DNA from: Podarcis raffonei
Taxonomy: Eukaryota > Chordata > Lepidosauria > Squamata > Lacertidae
Assembly: GCF_027172205.1 (NCBI RefSeq)
Contig: NC_070609.1
Coordinates: 54,228,001-54,292,000, forward strand
Length of the DNA: 64,000 nucleotides
Direction: 5' to 3'
Shown: piece after piece, positions 45,301 to 56,540 of the stretch
Layout: each line of letters starts with the position of its first letter
How positions within the stretch are numbered: position 1 is the stretch's first letter
Made by a program: the position numbers and the translations under genes
Notes under the pieces: generated by a model
The model's database searches: none
What the model saw: the letters and a program-made list of their open reading frames with translations, nothing else
Told to the model about the DNA's origin: nothing

Positions 45301-47044
45301 GCCTGGCCTGGGAAGAAGATTGTGGTCTGGGCCAGATAGAGAAGTGTTTGCTGTTTGTATAGACTAGACCTCAGTCTCACAAGGAAGTGGGTTTCAGACT
45401 AAAACTTTATCGTGAAAGCTCAATTGAAGGGTATACATTACATAACAGAACTAAGCAGAGAGTCTTGGGATCTAGAAAGAGGAAACTGTTAGAAAATGTC
45501 ACAGGGTGCAGGAAGTCTGAGAAAAGAACTTTTCACTTACTGCAAGCCACCTCATGTGAGCACACTTGAAACTCTATTTATTTATTTTATTTTTATTTTG
45601 CTGAGCAAAACTTATAGCCCCCTTAATAATAATAATATAAATATATAGAACAGTATATACAATGTCCATAAGAAAATCTGGATAGAATCAACAGGATCCA
45701 AAAACAAGTAGGGAATATGTTCTTAAAAATATAGGTAAAAGTCAACAGAGTTAAAGAACCACTATGCACAATAAAATTACATGTCTGGGTTTGGGATCAC
45801 TGAAACAAAAACAAAAAAAGAAGGATTTTTGCAGGCATTGAAAAGAACACAATGAAAGTGCCTGCCTGATATAAATAGGTCTTGCCACTAATCTAAAAGC
45901 AACAAGGACTTTATTTAATGAAACAAAACATGTTTCCTCCTATTTGGGTAAGTATAAGATATCCCAGTCCACAGTTCCATAGAGTTTTAAAACAAACATA
46001 ATTCCCACCACCTTCTTGAGTGAATACAGCTCGGGGGGGGGGGGCTGGGGGGAGGCAAAGCTTACATGCACACACATCCATGGCTGATACATTTCCAGAT
46101 TTATTTATTTTTGTTTATTCTTGTAGTCTATACATGTAAAATTAGGATGCTGGAAGATTTTACATGGAGGTTTTTAAAGGAGTAGAATGACCAGATTTGT
46201 CATCTTGAGACCCTTTATTGTACTGGGGGATTTAAAACACATGATTGCAGAAGCCCCAGACAGTATTTTATGGATTATAAAGTTCCCCTTCATTAAAAAA
46301 AATAAAAACGGGGAAATGTGTGTAGTTAATGTTTGATCAAAGGTGACAGAAACTCAGTTTTCATGATTTTGTTTCAGAAATTACTGCCCTTGATATGAGC
46401 ACTCATCAATTTTTATTCTGTAAGTTGAATGGCTTTAAAACTGAATTTTACAAATGTCTTGAAGATGAAGTTCTGCCATGCTTTGATCCACCTGTTTGTT
46501 ATAATACGTTCTATGAATTCATTTGGATGACCTTGATTTCTTTCATCTCCAGAGAGGGCAGATATTTTTTCCCCCCTAGACCTGCCAAAACTCAGTTTTC
46601 CTTTCCGACACTTTCTGAATTTGGAATTTTCTGCAGCAGAAGTATTATGAACGGGATGTAGTCAGGTGTGGGCAGATTTCAAAAGCTGGGACTCCTCCCC
46701 CATTGCCCCAACCCCCAAGACAATAAAACACAGCTAGGTGCAAAATTGTGTTTGGGGTGATAGACCAGAAGCCCGGTGTCAGATGCTGTATCTATGCACA
46801 GCTTCCCTGTGTTGTGAGCCACTGAACTGCAGGCAGAAACTTCTCGGTGAAGTACTCTCAGGCCCTGGTCTGGCTCCATCCATCCTAGTCACGAGATCCT
46901 CCTGGGAAGGACAGTTGGTTGGCTTCCTGTTCCAGCTGAGCCTTGCTTAAGCAACAAAGTCTTCCTGAGCTCTGGTGTTCCCCTGTATCATTTGTTGTTC
47001 TTCATTCATAGTAATAGAAATAGTAATGCCCTTCAGGATCAAAT
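45301..47044. other. Unique DNA with old LINE scraps
   Basis: 45570-45960 holds A/T-rich, LINE-like debris (aagtgcctgcctgatataaa). A G run lies at 46034-46044. No exon recognised. Confidence 0.35.
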
Positions 47045-47049
47045 CAAAT

Positions 47050-47660
47050 GAATGGTCCAGCATTCTTTTCTCACAGTGGCCAACTGGATACCTCTGAGAA
47101 GCCAACAAGCATCATTCTCCTGCTTAAAAGTTAAAGGTAAAGAGACCCCTGACCATTAGGTCCAGTCGTGACCAACTCTGGGGTTGCGGCACTCATCTTG
47201 CTTTATTGGCCAAGGGAGCCGGCATACAGCTTCCAGGTCATGTGGCCAGCATGACTAAGCTGCTTCTGGTGAACCAGAGCAGCGCACAGAAACGGCGTTT
47301 ACCTTCCCGCCGGAGTGGTACCTATTTATCTACTTGCACTTTGATGTGCTTTTGAACTGCTAGGTTGGCAGGAGCAGGGACCGAACAATGGGAGCTCAGC
47401 CCATCGCGGGGATTCAAACCGCTGACCTTCTGATTGGCAAGCCCTAGGCTCTGTGGTTTAACCCACAGCACCACCTGCGTCCCCTCCAATAGTTCGTATT
47501 CAGAGGCAGATTACCTTTCACACTGGGGTTACCGTAATTCACAGTCATCCTGGCTAGTAGCTGTTGATAGCCAATTCATCTAATCTTTTTTTTAAAAAAG
47601 CCCTCTAACTTGGTGGCCATCTCTAGACCTTGTGATATAGTAATGACCACCAACTTGGAT
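47050..47660 (-). mobile_element. CR1-type LINE 3' end, minus strand, split by a SINE
   Basis: ggtccagcattcttttctca at the left and attcagaggcagattacctt, ctagtagctgttgatagcca at the right are the reverse of subfamily 1. They are separated by the SINE below. Confidence 0.8.
47131..47484 (-). mobile_element. Sauria SINE, minus strand
   Basis: ttaaaggtaaagagacccct at the left and accacctgcgtcccc at the right. The full body lies between and sits inside the CR1 copy. Confidence 0.93.
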
Positions 47661-47685
47661 GGCTTTAAAAAGGGATGAGACGTGT

Positions 47686-47768
47686 TCTGGTTCTTCATGG
47701 CTAAACTGGGATTTGAACTCTGATCTTCCAGGTCCTAGTCCAGCTCTCTAACACCACAGCAGCTTCAG
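47686..47768 (-). mobile_element. tRNA-derived SINE (type 3) head fragment
   Basis: The minus strand gives gagctggactaggacctgga, agatcagagttcaaatccca, the tRNA-like head of the family split by hAT at 5.6 kb. Confidence 0.6.
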
Positions 47769-48166
47769 CCATTCTTGATATTCAGACTAATATCTCTGAA
47801 TGTACCAGACTTTCTTGAATGTAAAATTTAAAACATAAAATCAAAGACTACAGTGACTGGGTTTTTCAAATGTTGAAATGATGTGATGCAATCGTATGGC
47901 TGACTCAGTGAACAACTATGTCTGACACAGGATTAAATGGGATCTAGGCTCTTGGATTTGACTGCTGCATTGTAAAAGTCAATTTTGCTGAGGTGTAGGA
48001 TTTATATTTTCTAAGAAACATGTTAATTAAAAGCACCCGTGTCCAAACAGAAGCCAAGAAGGAAAAAAGACTGAGAGGAACATTTGGTAGGGTCTAGCTC
48101 AGTCCCTGCTCCTGCCAACCAAGCAGTTCAAAAGCACATCAAAGTGCAAGTAGATAAATAGGTAGC

Positions 48167-48979
48167 TGTGCTGGTCCCATGGGTTACCCAAGAGGTGAGG
48201 TCCAAGTCTGGTCCGTGGTCAAAGGTGCAACGTGGAGGCAGTCCGTAGTAGCTGAAGCTGGGTGCAGGGAGGGAGTCGGACAAAGTTAGGAACAGGCATG
48301 CAAGCAGGGAGCTGGGGCAGGACAGGAGTTCAGGCAGGAAAGCAGGACAGGGTTCAGGCAGGAACTAGCTACCAACAATGTTGCTCCCGCAACTTGGGAC
48401 TGGGGCTGGCCGACTTTTATCTGCCCCGAGGCATAGGGCGGCCCCGATCCTCTGGTGACTCACCTCTCCTGGCCTGGAGGCGAGCACTCCTCCTGCGGGA
48501 ACTTAGTTCCCTCTGCCTCTCTGCCCTGAGCCTCTGGAGCTCAGGAGAGGCTGGAGGGTTACCGGACCCAGAGGCAACCTCCGCTTCCTCTGACGGGGCT
48601 GAGAGTGGAGCACCTGCAGGCAATGGGTCCTCCATCACCTCAGGATGGATGGAGAGCAGACTCAGCTGATGCCTGCACCTGAGGATCCAACACAGGTGAG
48701 GACCCTTCAGGCTCATGCCCCAGCCCCGGCTCAGCTGGTTCTGGGGGCAGGGAATCCTGTGCAGGCTGGGATCCCTCAGGTTCAGCATCCAAATCCGAAT
48801 CCCAGGCCATCACAGACTCTTTGTGATTCCTGTCTTGCAGAGGATTGGACTAGATGACCCTTGGGGTCCCTTTCAACTCTAGAATTCTATGATTCTATGG
48901 AATAGCCTTCTGTATTGGTCTGATGCCAGGCTGGGATCCCTCAGGTTTAGCATCCGAGTCCGAATCCCAGGCCATCACA
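48167..48979 (-). mobile_element. Solo LTR of an LTR retroelement (fossil), about 813 bp
   Basis: Read on the minus strand it begins tgtgatggcctggg and ends ggaccagcaca, the TG...CA form of an LTR. It is flanked by gtagc (48162-48166) and gtacc (48980-48984), a 5-bp duplication with one difference. No internal genes remain, so it is a solo relic left by LTR-LTR recombination. Its class (ERV or other LTR family) is uncertain. It is younger than the SINE it split. It contains a CR1 fragment described separately. Confidence 0.82.
48815..48929 (+). mobile_element. CR1 3' tail fragment inside the solo LTR, with foreign 3' flank
   Basis: The 115 bp gattcctgtcttgcagagga to attctatgattctatg, then aatagccttctgtattgg, match 21447-21569 with only a few differences, including about 30 bp after the CR1 tail. 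The fragment is bracketed by two 50-bp copies of the LTR terminus (48765-48814 and 48930-48979). Confidence 0.85.
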
Positions 48980-49166
48980 GTACCGCTCCGGTGGGAAGGT
49001 AAACGGTGTTTCCATGCGCTGCTCTGGTTTGCCAGAAGCGGCTTAGTCATGCTGGCCACATGACCCGGAAGCTGTACGCCGGCTCCCTCAGCCAATAAAG
49101 CAAGATGAGCGTCGCAACCCCAGAGTCGGCCATGACTGGACCTAATGGTCCTTTACCTTTACCTTT

Positions 49167-49551
49167 AGCCTTCTGCATTCATCTTTACTTATATTTTCTC
49201 TCAGGAAAGCACTGGATATATTGAATGAATGAGAATATAAAGGTGAATGTAGAATGGGGGAAATTATTGATAAGTATCACACAATGTTTTTGAAACATCT
49301 GAATGGTTATATCAATACTATGCTGGATTTGCCAGGAAATTATAAAAGAGAAGCAGAGCCTGCAACAAAATGTTGCAGTGTGGAGTGCTCCTGTTCAGAG
49401 CTCCAGACAGCCATGCCCTTTTCCAGGAAACTCCATTCCATTTCTCCTTTCCTTGAGTTCCCAGCCCTCTTCCTGACAGTTAACCAGCAATCCACCACTG
49501 CTAGGCATGCTCAGTTCTCATTGAACCTGGGTAGGATATCTTCCCCTAAAT
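49167..49551. other. Unique non-coding DNA
   Basis: Nothing recognised. Confidence 0.35.
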
Positions 49552-49688
49552 CAGGCTTCCTCAAACTTGACCCTACAGATGTTTTGGGACTACAATTCCC
49601 ATCATCCCTGACCACTGGTCCTGCTAGCTAGGGATCATGGGAGTTGTAGGCCAAAAAACATCTGGAGGGCCGAGTTTGAGGAAGCCTG
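49552..49688. mobile_element. hAT MITE, 137 bp, strongly palindromic
   Basis: caggcttcctcaaactt and aagcctg-type ends pair along almost the whole length. The 8-bp flanks ccctaaat and ccctaaac differ at one base. Confidence 0.88.
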
Positions 49689-49815
49689 CCCTAAACAGTT
49701 CCCACCCCACAAACACACATATCTAAAGAATCTGGGGTTTTGTAGTTCTCCAAACTCTGAGATTCCCCAAGCTTCTGCATTAATGGTTCTGTCTTGGCTA
49801 CATATAGATTAGCTG

Positions 49816-49864
<49 letters not shown>
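49816..49864. repeat. (TTA)n microsatellite
   Basis: About 16 units. Confidence 0.95.
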
Positions 49865-49866
<2 letters not shown>

Positions 49867-49965
49867 TTACCCCAGTCAGTATACATACTGTATTTGAAAT
49901 TGATTTTATATATTATTTGTTTTAATTACTTTTATATGTGCAATTTGGTTTACATGTGATATGTG

Positions 49966-50072
49966 TGTGTATCTATCTATATCATCTATCTATCTATCTA
50001 TCTATCATCTATCTATCTATCTATCTCTATCTATCTATCATCTATCTATCATCTATCATCTCTATATTTATC
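49966..50072. repeat. (TATC)n microsatellite with variants
   Basis: Tetranucleotide array interrupted by atcatc units. Confidence 0.93.
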
Positions 50073-50119
50073 ATTACTAGGTGATGCTTCATAGGAAGCA
50101 ATTCATAAATGGCATTATT

Positions 50120-50160
50120 GTCATCATCATCATCATCATCATCATTATTATTATTATTAA
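50120..50160. repeat. (TCA)n(TTA)n microsatellite
   Basis: Seven or so TCA units followed by TTA units. Confidence 0.9.
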
Positions 50161-50730
50161 ATGTATGAATCACCATTCTCAAGGCAATTTACAATCCTAA
50201 ACTAAAAACAACAACAGCTAAAGATGGATTTTAAAAGAATACAAATAAACATCCAAGCCAGAGACCCAAAAGCAAAACAAAAAACCCAAGTTTCCACTCA
50301 GCTGGAAAATTTTGTCAGAACAATAACGTCTTCCATGTTTTGTTTTGTTTTGCTTTGCTTTGTTGTTGTTTTTTAAGTACAGAGTGTGGGAGTCTGTTGT
50401 TTGATATTAACCTATATGTTATATTGAATACAGGGATGGGTGGAGCTACTCTTTTCAGCTTTGGAAAAAGTTCCCCCGCAGATCTGGATTTCCCATCTGA
50501 ATGCCTTGCTACATCTCTGCTACTCATTCCCGGAAGCCGACTCAAACCCATGTCTGAAAGCTGCTCATTTTGCACAGAACTATAAGTTGTCCTCTGTTCA
50601 GGGCACATGAGGCCAAAGACCAACTTGCCACCAGCAGTCGGGCAGACCAGAAGGCTGACCACCAGAGAGATAAGCAATGAGTTGTTTTGAATCAAACTAT
50701 CAGTCCATCCACCTCTGCACATTCTGACAC
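50161..50730. other. Non-coding DNA
   Basis: Holds a degraded LINE-like 'caaggcaatttacaatccta' segment at the left and tttgttttgctttg simple sequence. No exon. Confidence 0.35.
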
Positions 50731-50739
50731 TGGACAGAA

Positions 50740-50930
50740 TGTAGCTCAGCGGCAGAGCACATGTTTTGCATGCCAGAAAACCGCAAGTTCAGTCTGTGCC
50801 CTCTCCAAATGAAAAACGGAACGAAATGAAACAATAAAATCTTGGGTGGCTGGCAAGACTTGGGGGCCAAGATCCTGGAGAGCTGCTGCCTATCAGAATA
50901 GGCAGGGCTGGGCTGGATTATTCAGCTTCC
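50740..50930 (+). mobile_element. tRNA-derived SINE (type 2), + strand
   Basis: gaatgtagctcagcggcaga and ttttgcatgccag are the head. tcctggagagctgctgccta is the body. Confidence 0.75.
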
Positions 50931-50934
50931 TCCA

Positions 50935-51150
50935 ACTAAACATTGGGAATAACTTTACAACAGCAAGAGTTGTTTGACCCTGGAACTGACTACCTTGGCC
51001 ATGGTCTCTCCATCATTGGAGGTTTTTAAACAAAAGCTGGATGGTCATCTGCCAGGGACTCCAGTTTTGATTCCTGCATTGCATGAGGTTGGACTAGATG
51101 ACACCTGGAATTCCTTCCAACTCTACACTTCTATTATTCTTTGATTCTGT
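50935..51150 (+). mobile_element. CR1 LINE 3' end (subfamily 2)
   Basis: catcattggaggtttttaaa, tggatggtcatctgccaggg, gaggttggactagatgacac and a tctattattctttgattctg tail. Confidence 0.85.
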
Positions 51151-51224
51151 GTGAAAGAAATTGGTTCAGATCACTTTTTAATTTGAATGTCCTGGGTTCC
51201 TACTGCCCAAAGCAGTATGTGAAT

Positions 51225-51840
51225 GTAAACACATCTTTCAGAATTCACACTCCTCAAATTCACATTCACATTTTGCAATGTAGTTCTCCAACCCCAGCAC
51301 CCCTAAAAATCCATCACAAAAATACATACATTAAGGAGAGATGTATATAAAAATGCATAATTTGGTGAAAGCAACATTTAAAAATGTATCAGTTTAGGAG
51401 AAATTGCTTGCAATAGGCAAAATTGCATGCAAAATATAGTGGTACCTCGGTTTACGAACTTATTCTGTTCCAGAAGTCCGTTCTTAAACTGAAACTGTTC
51501 TTAAACCGAGGCACACTTTCTCTAATGAGGCCTCCCACCGCCGGTGCCCTTCCACCATTCAGATTACATTCTTAGACTGAGGTAAAGTTTGCAAACCAGG
51601 ACACTACTTCCAGTTTTGCGGTGTTCGTAAACCGAATAGTTCGTAAACAGGGCTGTTCTTAAACCGAGGTACCACTGTATGTATATTGGGTGCAATGAGC
51701 GTTAAAATGCTAACCAATTTTCTGTTGGATTTTGCTTTTTGATTGCAAATGGATGTAGAAATGTGGTGAGCTGAAGAATTGGGACAGGGGGGAATGAGAA
51801 ATAAAAAATTGACAGATTTGTCCATCCCTGAGTTAAAATG
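51225..51840. repeat. Interspersed repeat S, split by a Tigger-like MITE
   Basis: ttttgcaatgtagttctcca and aaaatgcataatttggtgaa lie left of the MITE. aaaatgctaaccaattttct and tgtccatccctg lie right of it. Confidence 0.55.
51437..51677. mobile_element. Tigger-like MITE, second subfamily
   Basis: tagtggtacctcggtttacg and ttaaaccgaggtaccactg are inverted repeats with TA flanks. The body has repeated gttcttaaac-type motifs. It differs from the ttcaggtta subfamily. Confidence 0.88.
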
Positions 51841-51858
51841 CAAAGGAGACTCTGCAAG

Positions 51859-51860
<2 letters not shown>

Positions 51861-51890
<30 letters not shown>
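51861..51890. repeat. (AC)n microsatellite
   Basis: About 15 units abutting a transposon end. Confidence 0.95.
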
Positions 51891-51891
<1 letters not shown>

Positions 51892-51892
<1 letters not shown>

Positions 51893-52852
51893 CGTATTTT
51901 TCGCTCCATAAGGCACACATTTTTCCTACTAAAAAGTAAGCTAGAGAGGAAATGTCTGTGTGTCTTATGGAGTGAATGCGTGGTCCCTGGAGCCAAATTG
52001 CCCTGGGGCAAAAGCAGAACAACAAAAAGTAGGGAAGTGGGTGTTGAAACAAAGCCACTTAGCAACTCATCAGCAAGCGATCGTGAAGGGAGATAAGGGA
52101 CTCTAGCGATAAAGGAGGCTGCCTGGGAAGCGGGAGGTAAAGACAGCAAACTTGCAAGGAGAGGAGACAGGAAGATTAAAGCAATGAGGAGAGGAATTAG
52201 AAGAAAAGGAGGAACAAAACACTGCTCCAGCTAAGGAAAAGACACTAAGGCAAACAAGAGGGAAGGGGGTGTTGAAACAAAGCCGCTGAGCAGCTGATTG
52301 GCAAGGGATTGGGAGGGAGATAAGGGACTCTAGACATAAAGGAGGCTGCCTGGGAGGGGGGAGGTAAAAGCACATGGATCCTCAGGCTTTTTGCATTGAG
52401 TCACCCCAAATTCACCATCAGATCACAAAGTATGTCCGTGGCTACGCAGCCACTGTTTTGTGAGGCTGCAATGGTGCAAAAATGTGGTTACAATGCACGG
52501 ATCCGCTTGGATCCTCAGGATTTTTGCACTGGGTAACCCCAAATTCCCCATGAGAAAACATAGCATGCCCATGGCTACAGCTTGCACCAAACAAATCACA
52601 CATCCATTGTTTCGTGGGGCCACAATGATGCAAAAACGTGGTTACAAAGCACAAATCCACATGGATTCTCAGGATTTTTGCATTGGGCCCCAAACTCACC
52701 GTCAAATCACATATCATGTCTGTGGCCACAGCATGAACCACAAAAATCATACATCCACTGTTTCGTTCAGAATATTTTTTTTCTTGTTTTCCTCCTCTAA
52801 AAACTAGGTGTGTCTTATGACCAGGTGCGTCTTATGCAGCGAAAAATATGGG
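51892..52852. mobile_element. Mariner-type non-autonomous transposon, 961 bp
   Basis: tcgtatttttcgctccataa and the reverse of cgtcttatgcagcgaaaaat are its terminal inverted repeats, as in the 169-bp MITE at 36958. The interior has two 100-bp direct repeats (52041-52140 and 52270-52368) and three tandem units of about 120-155 bp (52371-52772). No transposase is recognised. Open frames inside come from the tandem units. Confidence 0.83.
52371..52772. repeat. Tandem repeat of three 120-155 bp units inside a transposon
   Basis: Each unit holds a form of tcctcaggatttttgcat, a caccccaaattcaccat-type stretch and an aatggtgcaaaaatgtggtt-type stretch. Units start near 52371, 52499 and 52653. Confidence 0.85.
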
Positions 52853-52875
52853 ATATATATATATATACACACATA

Positions 52876-53117
52876 CAGTGGTACCTTGGGTTACATATGC
52901 TTCAGGTTAAATACGCTTCAGGTTACAGACTCCACTAACCCAGAAATAGTACCTCAGGTTAATAACTTTGCTTCAGGATGAGAACAGAAATCGGGCTCCG
53001 GCTGCGCAGCAGCAGCAGGAGACCCCATTAGCTAAAGTGGTGCTTCAGGTTAAGAATAGTTTCAGGTTAAGAATGGACCTCCAGAACGAATTAAGTTCTT
53101 AACCCGAGGTACCGCTG
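52876..53117. mobile_element. Tigger-like MITE
   Basis: cagtggtaccttgggttaca and the reverse of taacccgaggtaccgctg. TA is present at the left, and the right TA is lost next to a TA-rich tract. Confidence 0.9.

Positions 53118-53161
<44 letters not shown>
53118..53161. repeat. (TA)n microsatellite
   Basis: About 20 units directly after the MITE. Confidence 0.95.
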
Positions 53162-53163
<2 letters not shown>

Positions 53164-54971
53164 GCTCTAAGCTGTGCACAGAAAACTGAAGCAAGAACAG
53201 ACTACTTAAACAAAATATTAGAAAAATACACTGTTACATATTAAAATATTACACACACACACAAACAAATTTTCTTTCTGACAGACCCTCTCAGCCTCCG
53301 AGTTTTCACTCAGGGTCTATCAGACCTCATACAAAGTCTCATAATTAAAAGAGTTACTGGAAATAATGGGTATCACTTTAGTCTCTCACTCTAGACTGGC
53401 TCTTTATGTGCAGAACCAAGGGGTATGGTACTTCCTCAGGCTGCCCACAACTTTGTCTTCTTCAGCTGAACTTTCCACACCCAGTTCCAGGTATAGCAGA
53501 TTAGTAGATTTCCCAGAGGTCCAAAGGATGTGGAAAGGGCTCCCCCTCCACTCACAGCTCTTTCTTCACCCTCTGTCCTCTCCCTCCATGTTCTTCGATG
53601 CTGACTGCTGCTGTGACACAGGCATGCATCACAGCCAAGATGGCCTCCTGAAGTTTGACCTCACTTGGTGTGTAATATCTGAGCCAGAGGAACGCTTGCA
53701 ATCCAAGTCTTCTGAGTGTCATAACTCATCAAGCAATAAAGCAAAGTCAAAAGAATCAGAGCGACAATCGACAAAGCTCTGTGCATCATTAATGAATGAT
53801 GAGGGCAAGAAGACAGAAGATAACTTTCCATGCATATAATAATGATGGCTTTGCTTGTGATTCTCTGTGTCTCTTCATGTTTAATAAGACGTATTGGAAT
53901 TAAAAATTTAAAACCTAAGGCCATGCATTCCATAAAAGATGAGGGGGCAAGTTATTCTCTCACCAAAGTTAAGATGTCACCATTACACATTGGATTAAAA
54001 TAAGGACCTGTATGGAGTACAGAGCACTGCAGACTGGTGCCTGTTGTAACTGGTAGGGTGGCAGGCAGGGAGCCCAACAGTAGGTGTCACCAGAGACAGG
54101 TAGAAACAACTAATTCTGGTTTTGCACCCATCCTCCTCTCTGCTGAGTTCTACAAGGAACAACACTGAGACTAAGGAGGAGAAACCTGACAGGCAGTGCC
54201 ACCCCTTGGCTGGTTGTAAGTAAGAAGACAGGCAGTCAGGTGGGGGCTGACTGAGGGTGGACTGAGGTCGGCGGGGCAGTGCCTTACTGGTCTCAGAGAA
54301 CCAGACTCCACTAGCTGTTCAAGTAGTACAATGGGATCTGCAATAAGTAGGGTGGGAGTTGCAGGTTTCTCAAACCTGGTCACCGAAGGACACACTTTTC
54401 TCAATTAAAAATGAAAACGTGATTCCACTCTAGATCTGCTTACTTTTTTATAATAGTTTAGAAGGCATGGATTTCCTATCTCCTGGGTTTGAAGAAGTCC
54501 CCCATTTGAATTGCAGGGCTGTCTGTTCCAAATCCAGTTTAACAGTAAGGAACCATCAGAAGGAAGGTACACAGTTCACGCTGGCCACAGTCCTCCCCAC
54601 TATGGCAAGCAGCACAGCATGTCTATTTAAGTTCAAGTAACAGTTTCTAGTGCATGCATGCAAATGCTATGCAAATCTATGTCCTTTTTTGGTTGCTCCT
54701 TTTCTCCTTTTGTGGCTGCACTAATTGCTGTTGTCACAGGGTGGTCAGGGAATTCCGTTTGGTGGCATCCGACTACAACAGTGACTTGTACAGCAGTTGT
54801 GGTCAGGGAGCAAAAGCAGGGGGCTGTTGCAACTCACATTGTGCAAGGACCAGATGCCCTAACTCTCCTCCTCTGTGAAGAATATTTGCAGCCCTTGAGA
54901 CTTTTTAGTTTAGAGGACCTCTGTCTGGTTGAGTCACTGCAGCATACCAGAATGAAAAAGGGAGAGGCCCA
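53162..54971. other. Unique non-coding DNA
   Basis: The frame at 53366-53839 (157 codons) has no recognisable domain, and no splice or promoter context is evident. I treat it as chance. No repeat recognised. Confidence 0.35.
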
Positions 54972-55066
54972 GTGGCAGTGAGGTCAGCATGGTGCAAACA
55001 CACTGGCAGAAGTGTAGGATTGGATCTGTCAGTTTGTTTGCACCATGCCAACCTCACCTCTGCCAT
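54972..55066. repeat. Inverted repeat / hairpin, 95 bp
   Basis: gtgaggtcagcatggtgcaa at the left pairs with ttgcaccatgccaacctcac at the right around a 25-40 base loop. Pairing extends into agtggca and tgccat. Confidence 0.8.
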
Positions 55067-56540
55067 GCCCTTCCATCGCCTACAAATGCCTGCTGGAAAA
55101 GGTGCTTAACCAGCTGCCTAAGACTACAAATAAATGAGGCTTGATATGCGCCAGTGGTGCGGGGGATAAGTTTGGTTATATGTTTTCTTTTTTCTTTATC
55201 TTGAAGATCAGTAAAAAAAAATTAAACTGCCAGATCATTTTGGTAAGGCCCTCTAGGAAATGCAGCCTCCCTGCGAGATGGACTCCGTGCTCCCCAATCT
55301 AACCTGGATGCAGTTTAATTCAGTTAAATAAACATGGAATTTAATCCAGCCTGAATGGAAAAGAAAAAAGAAAAAACTTTGTAACTGGCTGAGGTGAATC
55401 TCATGATTTTACCTTAATATCTTAGCTATGCCAGGGGACTCCTGGAAAAACCCTTTGGTGTTGTTCTTGGCACTGACCAGTGTGACTCACCCCAAAGCTA
55501 TGGAGCATCTGCTCATTTCATAAGCACTTTTGCGCCTGCCTTTTATATACACAGCTGGGGACAATTTCTCCTTTTCCATTTAGCACTGCGTCTTTTCATC
55601 ACAAGCTATTAGCCTTGCTGTTTTGATTGCTTCGGGGACAAGGACATGCAATTCTTTTAATACTTATACTTCCAGCACCATCACAACTGAAAGCTTTCGT
55701 CAGATGCCCCCAAACAGCAGAAATGTCCCTTTCATCAGATGCTCCAAAGTCGCATTGGAGTAATACCGTGATTAAGTCCAATTAAAATGCGAGGAAATAG
55801 CAAGCAAGCCTTCATGGGGTCTCCAAAACTCTTCCATGGGCTGAATGTTTAGCAAAAGCAAAATAAGAAAAGTGGTGGCTGGGGAAAGAGAGGCAGGAAG
55901 GCCCCCTCCAGACATCCTTCTTATTGTGCATTCATGATTATTTGTGCTCACTGTGCTGTTGGGGCAGTCCTATGTGAGCCTGCTTTCAAAACTATTTGCA
56001 CCTGCAATAGTTTCAGAGCAGGCACACTCCACCCTTCCCAATCGGTGCATGTCCCAGAACTTCCTTCTGAAATACTGTAACTTCTGAAACCACAGGTGTT
56101 CTGGTTCACTTTCATTCTGCTTCTGTTGTGCTCTAGCTCCTGGGGCAGCAATAATGTGGCAGCATTGGAGAAGCATTGCAGAATGAAGTAAAGCAGAATA
56201 TATTCAGCACTCAGTCACTATTATTGTTTTGCAGACACAGAAGACAAACTCCAGCCAGGCAAAAACACACAAAGATGGGGCAAAGCAGGGGTGGGGAAGG
56301 GTGTGACTGAGGAGGAGGTGTGTCATAGGAGAGCAATTAAAGACAGTTCCATATGTACAGTTAAAGACAGTTCCAGTGCAGATGTAGACTGGGATAAAGA
56401 TCCCTGTTTAAAGTGTTGAAAGAGGAAAGGTATTTATTTGGTACTGAAAAGGCCATAGAGATGGTGCTCTTCTAATATTTAATAGGAGAGAATTACAGTG
56501 GTAGGTGCAACCACACGGAAGGCCTGATTCCTATAATGTA
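55067..56540. other. Unique DNA; 55590-55800 candidate conserved element
   Basis: 55590-55800 is repeat-free with gctattagccttgctgtttt and accgtgattaagtccaatta, which look regulatory. Old LINE debris lies near 56425-56530. Confidence 0.32.

Larger units (their letters stand above)
48095..49166 (+). mobile_element. Sauria SINE (5' truncated) interrupted by a solo LTR
   Basis: 48095-48166 holds the middle of the SINE up to aaatagg. The rest resumes at 48980 (gtaccgctccggtgggaagg) and runs to ctttacctttacctttag. The reading of the SINE is continuous once the LTR is left out. Confidence 0.9.

Noticed and set aside
44922-45380. 152-codon minus-strand frame
   Set aside because: Lies across the Sauria SINE. 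A similar peptide arises from the SINE at 48.9-49.1 kb.
48417-48788. Open frames on both strands near 48.3-48.8 kb
   Set aside because: They lie within the solo LTR and reflect its GC-rich composition.
49966-50072. Possible CRISPR-like array
   Set aside because: It is a plain TATC microsatellite in a vertebrate genome, with no spacers.
50315-50722. 135-codon minus-strand frame
   Set aside because: No domain, ends in simple sequence rich in lysine and glutamine codons.
51604-52149. 181-codon minus-strand frame
   Set aside because: It crosses a Tigger MITE end, an AC microsatellite (giving a Cys-Val run) and a transposon end. Not a gene.
52442-52750. Cys/His-rich minus-strand frame resembling a repeated zinc-binding protein
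   Set aside because: The periodicity comes from three tandem DNA units inside a transposon. Cys/His spacing does not fit a known zinc finger.
53366-53839. 157-codon open frame on the + strand
   Set aside because: No recognisable domain, low-complexity serine-rich end, no matching splice or promoter context.
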